NCBI GenBank assembly: GCA_021818865.1
Contig: JAKASX010000027.1
Span: 1 to 37,786 of the forward strand
Source of the DNA: Acidobacteriota bacterium
GTDB lineage: Bacteria; Acidobacteriota; Terriglobia; Acidiferrales; UBA7541
Direction: 5' to 3'
Length of the DNA stretch: 37,786 bases
Numbering within the stretch: the first letter of the stretch is position 1; every line of letters starts with the position of its first letter. The notes under the pieces were generated by a model. The model was not told where the DNA came from and did no database searches. It saw only the letters and a list, made by a program, of their open reading frames with translations. Of the stretch, positions 1 to 8,388 are shown in pieces. The position numbers and the translations under genes were made by a program.

Positions 1-158
1 ACGGCACCGTGGTGGAAGCCAGGCTGCGGCCGGAGATCGATCCGCAGGAAATTCTGAAAGCGGCGGTCGCTCAGAACATTTCGCTCGCGCGGTTCGAGCT
101 GGTCGAGCCGCCGCTGGCCGATATTTTCGTCGAGAAAGTGACGGCAGCCCATGCGTAA
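1..158 (+). CDS. ABC transporter ATP-binding protein, C-terminal fragment
   Basis: The window opens inside this gene; the reading frame starts at base 3 and runs to the TAA at 156-158. The visible 51 residues (start GTVVEARLRPEIDPQEIL, end FELVEPPLADIFVEKV) match the C-terminal accessory region (DUF4162-like) that follows the nucleotide-binding domain in NatA-type exporter ATPases. The Walker motifs lie outside the window. The stop overlaps the start of the following permease gene by 8 bases, so the two are probably translationally coupled and form one two-component exporter. The substrate cannot be told from this fragment. Confidence 0.75.
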   Translation, partial: GTVVEARLRPEIDPQEILKAAVAQNISLARFELVEPPLADIFVEKVTAAHA

Positions 159-1428
159 GCTGCGGCTGGTGATCGCGCGCGAGTACAAGATGCGCGTGCG
201 CACGCGCACGTTCGTGCTGAGCACCATAGGTCTGCCGCTGCTGATGATGGCGATGCTTTTCATTCCGGCCTACTTCGCCAGCCGCCACAGCGGAGGGACG
301 CTTTCGATCGCCGTCGTGGACGAAGCGGGGGGTCTGGGACCTCTGGCCGCGAGCGCGCTCGAACGCAGCCAGACGCCGGAGGGCAATCGGCGCTTCAAAA
401 TCGTCGCGACGATCGAGCACCCGTCGAATTCTCAGCGCACGATCGAGGAGTTGAAGCAGAAGGTGCTTGCCGGAAAACTGGGCGGGTACCTGGAATTTCC
501 GGCCAAGGTGCTCGACGGCGCGAGCGCTCGTTTTTACACGCGCAACCCCGGCGACGTGACGCTGACCCACTCGCTCGAAAACGCGGCGACGCAGGCGGTG
601 ATCGGCGGACGGCTGGCGCGGCAAAGGATGAAAATTCCCGACCTGAAGGCGCTGCTGGCCCGCGTGCCCGTCGACGTGGTGAAGGTAAGTCCGCGAGGGG
701 AATCGAAGGAAAAAGGGCAGACGTTTTACGTGGCCATCGTTCTGGGGATCATTCTTTACACCAGCCTGCTGTTTTACGGAATCAATACAATGCGGTCGAT
801 CCTCGAGGAAAAATCCTCGCGAATCATCGAAATCCTGCTCTCCTCGGTGCGGCCGTTTCCGCTGCTGGCGGGGAAAATCATCGGCGTGGGCGCCGTGGGT
901 TTCACGCAATACCTGATCTGGGCGGTCGCCGGCGCCATCGTCGTCAGCTACGGCGCGCTGATGCTTTCGGTCTTCAGCTCCGGCAGCGTATCCATGCATT
1001 TCCATTTCCCGCTGGCGCTGTGGGGCTGGTTCATTCTCTTTTTTCTGGGAGGGTATTTCCTCTACGCTTCGCTCTACGCGGCCATTGGCGCCGCGGCGTC
1101 GAGCGATCAGGACGCCAATCAGCTCCAGGTGCCGATCACGTCGCTCGTTGTCGCGTCGTTCGTGCTGTTTAACGTGATCATGCGGAACCCGGGTTCCACC
1201 GCGTCCGTCGCGCTTTCGATGATTCCCTTCTTTTCCCCGATCCTGATGATTCTGCGGCTCACGCTCGAATCGCCTCCGCTCTGGCAGGTGGTGCTCTCGC
1301 TGGCGGTTCTGTTCGCCAGCGCCATCGGCGTCATCTATCTTTCCGCGCGCATTTACCGCGTGGGCGTGCTGATGTACGGCAAGCGGCCATCGCTCGTCGA
1401 GCTCGCCCGCTGGATTCGCTACAGCTGA
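151..1428 (+). CDS. ABC-2 type transporter permease (NatB-like)
   Basis: The 425-residue product is the membrane subunit of an ABC exporter. It has one hydrophobic segment near residues 25-45, then a soluble loop of about 140 residues outside the membrane, then a C-terminal block of about five hydrophobic segments (roughly 190-400). This is the layout of the ABC-2 membrane family that includes NatB. The segment NTMRSILEEKSSRIIEILLS after the second membrane helix is typical of this family, where the EEK(S/T)xR stretch probably contacts the ATPase. The ATG lies inside the last codons of the ATPase gene. Family members export sodium ions, drugs or peptides; the substrate here is unknown. Confidence 0.85.
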   Translation: MRKLRLVIAREYKMRVRTRTFVLSTIGLPLLMMAMLFIPAYFASRHSGGTLSIAVVDEAGGLGPLAASALERSQTPEGNRRFKIVATIEHPSNSQRTIEELKQKVLAGKLGGYLEFPAKVLDGASARFYTRNPGDVTLTHSLENAATQAVIGGRLARQRMKIPDLKALLARVPVDVVKVSPRGESKEKGQTFYVAIVLGIILYTSLLFYGINTMRSILEEKSSRIIEILLSSVRPFPLLAGKIIGVGAVGFTQYLIWAVAGAIVVSYGALMLSVFSSGSVSMHFHFPLALWGWFILFFLGGYFLYASLYAAIGAAASSDQDANQLQVPITSLVVASFVLFNVIMRNPGSTASVALSMIPFFSPILMILRLTLESPPLWQVVLSLAVLFASAIGVIYLSARIYRVGVLMYGKRPSLVELARWIRYS

Positions 1429-1491
1429 ACCCGATTTCTTGCGCGGGAGGGCCTGCTAGGAAGGTGCCGCGCACGGGTGGAAGTCTATCCT

Positions 1492-2343
1492 TCAGGGCCG
1501 CCGGCCGAAGATGTGCAGATCGCGGCTGACGCCAAACGTGAAGCCGGTGGAAGGGTCGTTTGGATAGACGCCGGCAATCGCCGCGACGTCCCACTGGAAT
1601 CCACCGGCGGAGATCACGAGCCCCATGCGTCCTTGGCCGCGATTTTCCGTGCCGTACAGCGCCGGAGTGAGCGTGCGTGGGGAATAATGGCCGGAAACCT
1701 CACCGGCGAGGCTCAGGCGCTTCGTCAGGCGGTAGACGAGCGCGCCGCCGTACATCAGCGCGTCGTTCTGGGAAAATTTGGCGTTAGGCGACTGTAAAAT
1801 GCCGAGCCCGGTGTTGGTGAAGGCAGCGAGCCGGCCGAAATGCTTCTCCAGAATCACGCTGGCGTAGACGTTCGTGGCGTTATTGCCGATCCCGCGCGCC
1901 TGATTCGTATTCGGCATCAGGAATCCAAAGCGAAACGCGACGGCGGGCGCGCGATGTTCGTCGAGAATCTTGATTTTCGTCCACATGCTGAAATCGCCTA
2001 TATCGTTCGTCGAATTCCCGCCGCTCAGAGTCGGCGTCACCGGCGCGGGAACCTGATGGTGCACCTGTAGGAAATTCTGTATCGTACCCTGCAGATCCAC
2101 TTCGACGCGCTTCGCCACGCCCAGCCGCAAATCCAGATCGCCGACGCCCGTCTGGTCGCCCGAAAGGCCGGAAAGGGGATACTGGATGCTCTGCAGGAAA
2201 TCGAATCCGCCTTCGACGCGCAGCGTCCCTTTGGGAACAATCGTGGCATCGGGCGTGCGCAACGGCCGATTTTGCGCCCGGAGCGGTCCCGCGGACCCGA
2301 GTATCAGCACGACCACTCCCAGCCAGAGAAATTTCCTTGTCAT
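1492..2343 (-). CDS. Secreted outer-membrane beta-barrel protein, transporter-like
   Basis: The 283-residue product starts at the ATG at 2343, preceded by a GGGAG ribosome-binding site; an in-frame upstream ATG at 2409 would put a charged leader before the signal peptide. Residues 1-23 (MTRKFLWLGVVVLILGSAGP...AQ) form a signal peptide. The rest is rich in alternating polar and hydrophobic strands, for example LRVEGGFDFLQSIQYPLSGL, RLGVAKRVEVDLQGTIQNFL and the C-terminal GFTFGVSRDLHIFGRRP, as in outer-membrane beta-barrels of the broad phenol-degradation-transporter-like (MetA) type. It faces no obvious partner: the ABC permease ends tail to tail with it and the heat-shock operon lies upstream. 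The exact function is not known. Confidence 0.65.
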   Translation of the reverse strand: MTRKFLWLGVVVLILGSAGPLRAQNRPLRTPDATIVPKGTLRVEGGFDFLQSIQYPLSGLSGDQTGVGDLDLRLGVAKRVEVDLQGTIQNFLQVHHQVPAPVTPTLSGGNSTNDIGDFSMWTKIKILDEHRAPAVAFRFGFLMPNTNQARGIGNNATNVYASVILEKHFGRLAAFTNTGLGILQSPNAKFSQNDALMYGGALVYRLTKRLSLAGEVSGHYSPRTLTPALYGTENRGQGRMGLVISAGGFQWDVAAIAGVYPNDPSTGFTFGVSRDLHIFGRRP

Positions 2344-2470
2344 TGGTGCTCCCATTTGCCTCGACGTTCTTGGGTTACCTTTTGCCGTGTCTCGCCGGGA
2401 CACGTACAAGCCCTGCGTGGCGAGTCGCGCGGCGTCTTCCTACCTGCGACCACGAATGTTCAGCCGGGCG

Positions 2471-3184
2471 TTACGCCCAACCGCAGCAAGCGATCGCCAG
2501 TGCGGCGACGACCGCTGTTTCCGTCCGCAAAATCAGAGGACCGAGCGACGCTTCCTGAAATCCGGCGGTTCGCGCGGCGCTTAATTCCTCGTCCGTCCAC
2601 CCACCTTCGGGGCCGAAGGCCAAAGCGATGGATTTCGCGGCGCGCGCGGGACGAAAGCTTTCCATTTTCGGAGCGTCTCGCCGCTCGGAAAGAATCAGCC
2701 GGATTTCGGCATTCGTTTCGCGGAACGCTTCGCCCGGCCGAATGGGATCGAGCACTTGCGGCGCGGCCGTGCGCCGCGACTGATTCGCCGCTTCATGCGC
2801 TATTTTTTCCCAGCGCGCCAGGCGTTTGGGAGCAGCGGCAACCAGGCCCGCTTCGCTGCGCGCCGCCGCAAGAGGCCGTACCACCGACACGCCGAGTTCC
2901 GTCGCTTTTTCGACCGCCCATTCGAGGCGAACGAACCGGAAAATCGAAATGAGCGCGGTTGCTTCGATCGGCAAATCCGCGGCGGCCACGCGTTCCAAGA
3001 GCCGAAATTCCACGCCGTCGGGTTCCACGCGGCTTACCGCCGCGAGCCACACGGCGCTGCCATCGCTCAACTCGAAACGGTCGCCGGGACTTGCCCGCAG
3101 GACGCGGCTCAGATGGCGCGCATCCTGGCCGCGCAGCACCGCAGTGCCGTCCTCGAATCGTTCCACCAGAAATCGCCGCCGCAC
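2471..3184 (-). CDS. rsmE: 16S rRNA (uracil(1498)-N(3))-methyltransferase RsmE
   Basis: The 237-residue product matches RsmE, which methylates N3 of U1498 in 16S rRNA using S-adenosylmethionine. The N-terminal PUA-like domain begins MRRRFLVERF and contains GQDARHLSRVLRASPGD. The C-terminal SPOUT domain holds the knot motifs LILSERRDA, LAFGPEGGWTDEEL and LGPLILRTETAVVAALA. The GTG start at 3184 follows an AGGAAAGG site. The gene lies 84 bases downstream of dnaJ on the same strand. A dnaJ-rsmE neighbourhood is common in bacteria, so it is probably the last gene of the hrcA operon. Confidence 0.95.
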   Translation of the reverse strand: MRRRFLVERFEDGTAVLRGQDARHLSRVLRASPGDRFELSDGSAVWLAAVSRVEPDGVEFRLLERVAAADLPIEATALISIFRFVRLEWAVEKATELGVSVVRPLAAARSEAGLVAAAPKRLARWEKIAHEAANQSRRTAAPQVLDPIRPGEAFRETNAEIRLILSERRDAPKMESFRPARAAKSIALAFGPEGGWTDEELSAARTAGFQEASLGPLILRTETAVVAALAIACCGWA

Positions 3185-3268
3185 CGCGCTCGCCTTTCCT
3201 CTGGCAACCGGAACGCGCTCCCACGCCGCCGGCCGAGCACCGGATTCACTCGGGCCAGGTTCGCCGCG

Positions 3269-4414
3269 TCAATTGAAGATTTCCTTGATCCGATCGAAAA
3301 AGCTGGAATTGCGTTCGGCCGGCCTGTTTTCCACGTGGAGCGTATCGGCCAGCTCCTCGAAGAGCTTGCGCTGCTCGCGCGTGAGCTTGGCCGGCATCAC
3401 CACCTGCACGCGCACGTAGAGGTCGCCGCGGCCGCCCTCGTGCGGGTCGGTGAGCCCCTTCCCGCGCATCCGGAAAATCTGGCCCGATTGCGTGCCCTCG
3501 GGAAATTTCATCGGCTGCTCGCCGTCGAGCGTGGGAACCATCAGCTCGGTGCCGAGCGCGGCCTGCGACACGCTGAGCGGAATCGTGCAATAGAGATCGG
3601 AGCCGCGCCGCTCGAAAAAAGCGTGTTCCTGCACCTGGACGTAAATATAGAGATCGCCGGGAGGGCCACCGTTCGCGCCCGGCTCGCCTTCGCCGGAAAT
3701 GCGCAAACGGGTGCCGGAATCGACGCCAGCGGGAATGCGCACTTCGATCGTGCGCTCGCGCTCGACGCGGCCGCGCCCGTGGCAACGCGGACAGGCTTCG
3801 CGAATGACGCGACCCTGGCCGCGGCACGCGGGACAGGTGCGCGAGATGACGAGCGGTCCCTGCTGGTAGCGCAATTGGCCGCGCCCATGGCAGCTCTGGC
3901 AGGTCGAGAGGCCGGAACCTGATTTAGCGCCGACGCCGTGGCAGGCTTCACAGGATTCCTGACGAGAAAGCTTGATTTTCGTGTGCACGCCCGCAGCGGC
4001 CTGCTCGAATCCCAGCGTCAGGTCGTAGCGAAGATCGGCCCCGCGCTGCACCTGCGGCCGGCCCGAGCGGCGTCCTCCGCCGAAAATCTCCTCGAAGCCG
4101 AACAGATCGCCCATGCCGAAAATATCCTGAAATTCCTGGAAGATGGTGCCGAAATCCTGCCCCATCACCGGCCGATCGGCGAGTCCCTCGTGGCCGTAAC
4201 GGTCGTAGACGGAGCGCTTCTGGGCGTCGCTCAGCACGCTGTAGGCTTCGGTCGCCTCGCGGAAACGGTCTTCGGCTTCTTTTTTGTGCTCGGGGTTGCG
4301 ATCGGGATGCCAGCGCATCGCCGCCTTGCGGTAGGCGCTCTTGATTTCGTCGGCGCCGGCGGTGTGCTCGACGCCCAGGATTTCGTAATAATCCCTCTTC
4401 GTTCTGTCGGTCAT
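3269..4414 (-). CDS. dnaJ: Chaperone protein DnaJ
   Basis: The 381-residue product is a full-length type I Hsp40 co-chaperone, which delivers unfolded proteins to DnaK and stimulates its ATPase. The J domain (about 1-75) has the HPD motif at residues 36-38. A short F/G-containing linker follows (about 88-118). The zinc-finger region has all four CxxCxGxG repeats, with cysteine pairs at 155/158, 172/175, 194/197 and 208/211. The C-terminal substrate-binding domain is complete. It starts 6 bases after grpE stops. No dnaK is present in the window, so the partner must be encoded elsewhere. Confidence 0.97.
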   Translation of the reverse strand: MTDRTKRDYYEILGVEHTAGADEIKSAYRKAAMRWHPDRNPEHKKEAEDRFREATEAYSVLSDAQKRSVYDRYGHEGLADRPVMGQDFGTIFQEFQDIFGMGDLFGFEEIFGGGRRSGRPQVQRGADLRYDLTLGFEQAAAGVHTKIKLSRQESCEACHGVGAKSGSGLSTCQSCHGRGQLRYQQGPLVISRTCPACRGQGRVIREACPRCHGRGRVERERTIEVRIPAGVDSGTRLRISGEGEPGANGGPPGDLYIYVQVQEHAFFERRGSDLYCTIPLSVSQAALGTELMVPTLDGEQPMKFPEGTQSGQIFRMRGKGLTDPHEGGRGDLYVRVQVVMPAKLTREQRKLFEELADTLHVENRPAERNSSFFDRIKEIFN

Positions 4415-4420
4415 CGGAGC

Positions 4421-5053
4421 TTAGTGAACCGCGGATTTCGAGGAATTTTCTCCCGCCGCCGGGGCCACCGCCACGCGCACCTGCGCCGGCCGCAATACGC
4501 GGTCACGAAAACGGTAGCCGGGCTGCACTTCGCTGACGATCGTGCCTTCGGGCTGCTCGTCGGTGACGACGCTTTCGAAAGCGTGGTGCTGATGCGGGTC
4601 GAACGGCTTGCCGAGCAGGTTTTCCATTCGGACGATGCCGTGATGCGCGAGCAGCTCGGAGAGCTGCCGGTGGATCATCTCGAATCCTCGCCGGTACTCC
4701 TCGTACGCGGCGTCCTGGTGCGCGGCCAGGGCGCGCTCGAAATTATCGAGCACGGGCAGGAGCGATTCTGCCAGGCGAGCGATGGTGCGGTCGTGATCCT
4801 CGCGGCGTTCGCGGTCCATTCGCTTGCGGAAATTTTCGAAATCGGCCTGGCGATGAATCAGCGCCTGGCGAAGGTCGTCGCGCTCGGCTTCGAGCCGGGC
4901 GATTTTTTCGGCTTCGGCGCGGAGTTCGCGCTCGTCCCGAGCTTCGTCGCGCTTTTCGCGCGGCTCGGCCGCTTCGGATTCTTCCTGCCGGATTTCCGGT
5001 TCTTCCGTTTGCGGGTCCGTCGCCGGACGCCGCGGATTGTGCGAATGGCTCAA
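4421..5053 (-). CDS. grpE: Nucleotide exchange factor GrpE
   Basis: The 210-residue product is GrpE, which releases ADP from DnaK. A long, charged, Glu/Arg-rich coiled coil (about residues 20-105, including ARLEAERDDLRQALIHRQAD) precedes the conserved FENFRKRMDRER segment and the small beta domain with GTIVSEVQPGYRFRDRVLRP near the C-terminus. The start is a TTG at 5053 that overlaps the hrcA TGA by 3 bases; no ATG is available before the conserved core, so coupling to hrcA translation is likely. The final 15 residues are unconserved tail. Confidence 0.95.
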   Translation of the reverse strand: MSHSHNPRRPATDPQTEEPEIRQEESEAAEPREKRDEARDERELRAEAEKIARLEAERDDLRQALIHRQADFENFRKRMDRERREDHDRTIARLAESLLPVLDNFERALAAHQDAAYEEYRRGFEMIHRQLSELLAHHGIVRMENLLGKPFDPHQHHAFESVVTDEQPEGTIVSEVQPGYRFRDRVLRPAQVRVAVAPAAGENSSKSAVH

Positions 5054-6150
5054 GGCGTGCTCGCTCCATTCCAGGTGGAACTGACGCGCTCGGCCAGATA
5101 GGCCGCAGCGGTGATGGCCCGCTCGTAGTCCATGCGGAGCGGACCCAAAATTCCCAGGGTGCCCGGCGTGCGGCGTCCCGCGCGGAAACGCGCGCTGATC
5201 AGCGCGAGGCTCGATCCGGCAAGCGCCATTTCGCTGAGGCCGATCCTGACGGCCACCGGCTCCGGCGTTTCGAGACAGGCCGCGAGCAGTTCCACCAGAC
5301 GGCGCTTCTCCTCGATCGCGCCGAGCAATTCGCCCAAGCGCTCGGGGTCGGCGAATTCGGGCGCGGCAATGATTTCCGTGGCCCCTTCGACATAAAGCCG
5401 CTGTACGCCGTCCTCTTCAATCCATGGCCAATCGCACAGCATCAGCGCGCGGCGCGCAACCATGCCCCAGGAATCCTGTTCGCGCTCGAGCCTCTCGCTC
5501 AAATCCGCGCGAATCGCTTCGATCGTCCAGCCGGAGTAGTTCGAGTTCAGATGCTCAGCGATGCGATCGAGTTCCTGTTGCGAAAAGGGGCGTTCGGGAC
5601 GAATCAGTTTGTCGCGCGTGCGTCCGCCCTCGGAAAGCACGACGACGAGGACGCGGCAATCCGGCACGAGAAGAAAGCGGATGTGCTCGACTGGGAGCCG
5701 ACCGATGGGCGGAGAAAGGATCAAGCCCAAGCCGTGCGAAACTTTTGCGAGAATATGGCCGGCGCGCTCGGCCGCTTCTTCAAACGTGGTTGCGCCGTCC
5801 ATCTCGCCGCGAATCCATTGCTCGTCTTCGGCGCTCAGCCGCGCCTGCCCGGCGAAGCGATCGATGAAAAATCGGTAGCCGGCGGCCGTGGGCACTCGTC
5901 CGGCGGAAGTATGCGGCTGAAAGAGGTATCCGGCATCCTCGAGATCGGCCATCACGTTGCGAAACGTCGCCGGGCTCAAGCCTTCCGCGTGGCGTCGCGC
6001 GATCGAACGCGAGGAGACCGGCTCGCCGCTCTCGATATACGCGCGAACCGCTTCCGCCAGCACCTGTTCGTGCCGTTCGCTCAGAGTCGCTGGATTATGA
6101 GCCACCGCTGCCGCCCGCTCCTTTTGCCGCGTGGAAGGGTACTCCTTCAC
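5050..6150 (-). CDS. hrcA: Heat-inducible transcriptional repressor HrcA
   Basis: The 366-residue product is HrcA, the repressor of class I heat-shock genes, which normally binds CIRCE operators. The N-terminal winged-helix domain includes ESGEPVSSRSIARRH and the wing LFQPHTSAGRVPTAAGYRFFID. The C-terminal GAF-like and dimer regions follow, with LGILGPLRMDYERAITAAAYLAE near the end. The annotated GTG at 6150 has a poor ribosome-binding site; a GTG at 6105 with AAGGAG upstream is an alternative. It is the first gene of hrcA-grpE-dnaJ-rsmE. I could not find a CIRCE palindrome in the 228 bases upstream. Confidence 0.93.
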   Translation of the reverse strand: MKEYPSTRQKERAAAVAHNPATLSERHEQVLAEAVRAYIESGEPVSSRSIARRHAEGLSPATFRNVMADLEDAGYLFQPHTSAGRVPTAAGYRFFIDRFAGQARLSAEDEQWIRGEMDGATTFEEAAERAGHILAKVSHGLGLILSPPIGRLPVEHIRFLLVPDCRVLVVVLSEGGRTRDKLIRPERPFSQQELDRIAEHLNSNYSGWTIEAIRADLSERLEREQDSWGMVARRALMLCDWPWIEEDGVQRLYVEGATEIIAAPEFADPERLGELLGAIEEKRRLVELLAACLETPEPVAVRIGLSEMALAGSSLALISARFRAGRRTPGTLGILGPLRMDYERAITAAAYLAERVSSTWNGASTP

Positions 6151-6378
6151 CTTATCGCCGGAGCGCGCCCTTCGCGCGCTTCCCTTGCGCCGTTTCTCGA
6201 GGTCGATGTCGCCTCACCAACCTGGCACGTTTACCGGGAAGCCGCATCTTCAGCCCCGCTAAACGATTGAGGCGAAGTCGCCAAGGGCCAACCACCGAGG
6301 GCCACCCTCACTTCGTATTCTATCGTAGCTTGTCAACCGCGCACGCCAAACTCGAATGGCCGGTGTTCAACCCGGTCT

Positions 6379-8343
6379 GTGGGTGTATACTGCGCGCATC
6401 GGCGGACGCGAAATCGGGCCTCTCGTTTTGCATTGACCCGCCTTGCCGAGCGAGGCGGCGCCGAGGGAGCCATCAACGCGACCCTGCTGATTGCGCTTTT
6501 CCTGCTGTTGCTGGTGGGACTGCCCGCACTGGCGGTTTGGGCATCAGCCCGTATTCGCCGACTGGAAATCGCGCGCTCCCCCGAACCACCCCTGCCCGCG
6601 GCGCCCACGCTCCAGCGGCTCGCCGAACTGGAAAACCGAATCAGCTTCCTCGAAGAGCGAATCGCGTCGCTCGAAAGCGGCGTGCCGATGGCGCAACGGC
6701 CGCCGGTTCGCGTTGCCCCAGCACCGGCGCAGCCGCCTGCGGGCGAAACCGCGCCGCTGCCCGGCATTGCGCCCGCGCCCGCCGGATCGCAGTTCGAAAA
6801 GGTGGTTACCGAGCGCTGGCTGATTTACATCGGCATTTTCGCCGTTCTTTTTGCGACCGCTTTTTTCATCCAATACAGCTTTCAGGAAAGCTGGCTGGGC
6901 ATGTGGGGTCGCGTGGGCGTCGGCTTGCTCTTCGGAGCGGCGCTCGTTGCCTGGAGCGGGCCGCTGCTGCGGCGCGGCTACGGCTATTTTTCTGAAGTCA
7001 TCGCCGGGCTGGGCGCCGCGGTGCTCTATTACACGGTTCGCGGGAGTTGGCACGCCTACGCGCTGGTTGGAATCGCGCCGGCTCTTGCGGGGATGACGGC
7101 AGTTACCGGCGTTCTGGTTGCGCTGGCGATTCGGCGCAAATCGCCTCGGCTGATTTTCCTCGCGTTCGTCGGCGGCTTCCTAACGCCGCTGCTTCTTCCC
7201 TCGGCGGCGCTGCGCGACACGCTGCTCTTCGTTTATCTGCTGGCAATCGCGGCTGCGCTGCTATTTGTTTCGACGGCGCGCAAATGGCTGTGGCTCGGGC
7301 CGTTTCTGCTGCTCGCGCTCGAAACGTATTTCTGGACGTGGTTCGCGCTTTCCTATCGTAGCGAATTTCTCGAAGCCACCCTGCTTTACGCGACCGCGGC
7401 ATTTCTGCTCTTTTCCGCGCCGTCTTTCTTCGCCGCGCGGCGAAGCGGTCATCTGGCCGGGTCGCTAGCATCCGTTGTGCTGCTGAACCTTTTGGCCTAT
7501 CTGGTCGCGCTGCGCGAACTGCTGTGGCCGGGCCAGCGATGGCTGCTCGCCGTGGCGATTCTGCTGGTTGGCGCGGCGCATCTTTCCGAGCGGCAAACGC
7601 TGGTTCGCCGCTTCGGCACGGAAGCGCGATCGGTTGGCCGGCTGCTTTCCGCGCTGGCCCTCGTTTGCCTTTCCGCGGCGATTCCCGTACTCGCCGAAGG
7701 CTCGTGGCTCACGATGGCCTGGTCGCTCGAAGCGGCGGGGGTGGTGTGGCTTGGCGCGCGGCTCGCTTCCTGGCGGTTGCGGCTGGGCGGGCTGTTGCTG
7801 CTGAGCATTGTCGCGATACGTCTGCTCGTTTTGCGCGCGCCGGCGGCGCATTTCCTCTGGAACGCGCGATTCGTGGCTTTCGCGATTGCCGCGGCGTGTT
7901 TCGCGCTCGCGGCCGCGTGGATGGCGCGGCAGACGAAGGGCGCGGCGCCCTACGAGCACACGGTTTCCATCATGCTGCTCGTCGCGGTGAGTGGCTACGC
8001 GCTGATTGGCCTTTCCCTCGAGGTGTGGGACCTCTTCGCGCGGCTGCGCGTTGCGGGAATCGAGCACGGCCCGGCGCAGCAGATGGCGCTATCGGTCTTA
8101 TGGACGGTATTCGCCGGCGGATTGGCCCTGGCGGGGATGGTGAAAAAATCGGCGCTCTTGCGCTGGCAGGCACTGGGTCTTTTTGCGCTCGTTGTGGGCA
8201 AGGTGTTTCTCTACGACCTGTCGTCGCTCGAACGTTTCTACCGAATTTTGTCGTTTCTCGTGCTGGGAATCCTGCTCCTCGCCGTCTCGTTCCTTTACAA
8301 GCGGCATACAGCGCAAAAAACCCGCAAGGAACAAACCGAGTAG
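6379..8343 (+). CDS. DUF2339 polytopic membrane protein
   Basis: This long membrane protein (up to 654 residues) matches the DUF2339 family. It has an N-terminal hydrophobic segment, a short coiled coil with LAELENRISFLEERIASLES, a Pro/Ala-rich linker, then FEKVVTERWLIYIGIFAVLF and about twelve to fifteen further hydrophobic helices, ending with FYRILSFLVLGILLLAVSFL as family members do. The family has no established function. The start is uncertain: the frame opens with GTG at 6379, but a TATACT -10-like hexamer at 6386-6391 sits inside it, so a downstream start such as TTG at 6433 is possible. Neither has a clear ribosome-binding site. It converges with the aldehyde dehydrogenase gene. Confidence 0.85.
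   Translation: MGVYCAHRRTRNRASRFALTRLAERGGAEGAINATLLIALFLLLLVGLPALAVWASARIRRLEIARSPEPPLPAAPTLQRLAELENRISFLEERIASLESGVPMAQRPPVRVAPAPAQPPAGETAPLPGIAPAPAGSQFEKVVTERWLIYIGIFAVLFATAFFIQYSFQESWLGMWGRVGVGLLFGAALVAWSGPLLRRGYGYFSEVIAGLGAAVLYYTVRGSWHAYALVGIAPALAGMTAVTGVLVALAIRRKSPRLIFLAFVGGFLTPLLLPSAALRDTLLFVYLLAIAAALLFVSTARKWLWLGPFLLLALETYFWTWFALSYRSEFLEATLLYATAAFLLFSAPSFFAARRSGHLAGSLASVVLLNLLAYLVALRELLWPGQRWLLAVAILLVGAAHLSERQTLVRRFGTEARSVGRLLSALALVCLSAAIPVLAEGSWLTMAWSLEAAGVVWLGARLASWRLRLGGLLLLSIVAIRLLVLRAPAAHFLWNARFVAFAIAAACFALAAAWMARQTKGAAPYEHTVSIMLLVAVSGYALIGLSLEVWDLFARLRVAGIEHGPAQQMALSVLWTVFAGGLALAGMVKKSALLRWQALGLFALVVGKVFLYDLSSLERFYRILSFLVLGILLLAVSFLYKRHTAQKTRKEQTE
6386..6391 (+). promoter_or_regulatory. 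Candidate -10 element upstream of the DUF2339 gene
   Basis: The hexamer TATACT differs from the consensus TATAAT at one position. Only a weak -35 candidate (TGTTCA at 6364-6369, 16-base spacer) is present. If used, transcription would begin near 6398, inside the longest reading frame, and would argue for a later translation start. The rest of the 228-base gap between hrcA and this gene shows no operator that I can recognise. Confidence 0.35.
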
Positions 8344-8388
8344 CGGAATCGCTCGCCCCTGCCGAGCAGAATGGCCCGGCTAGCGAGC

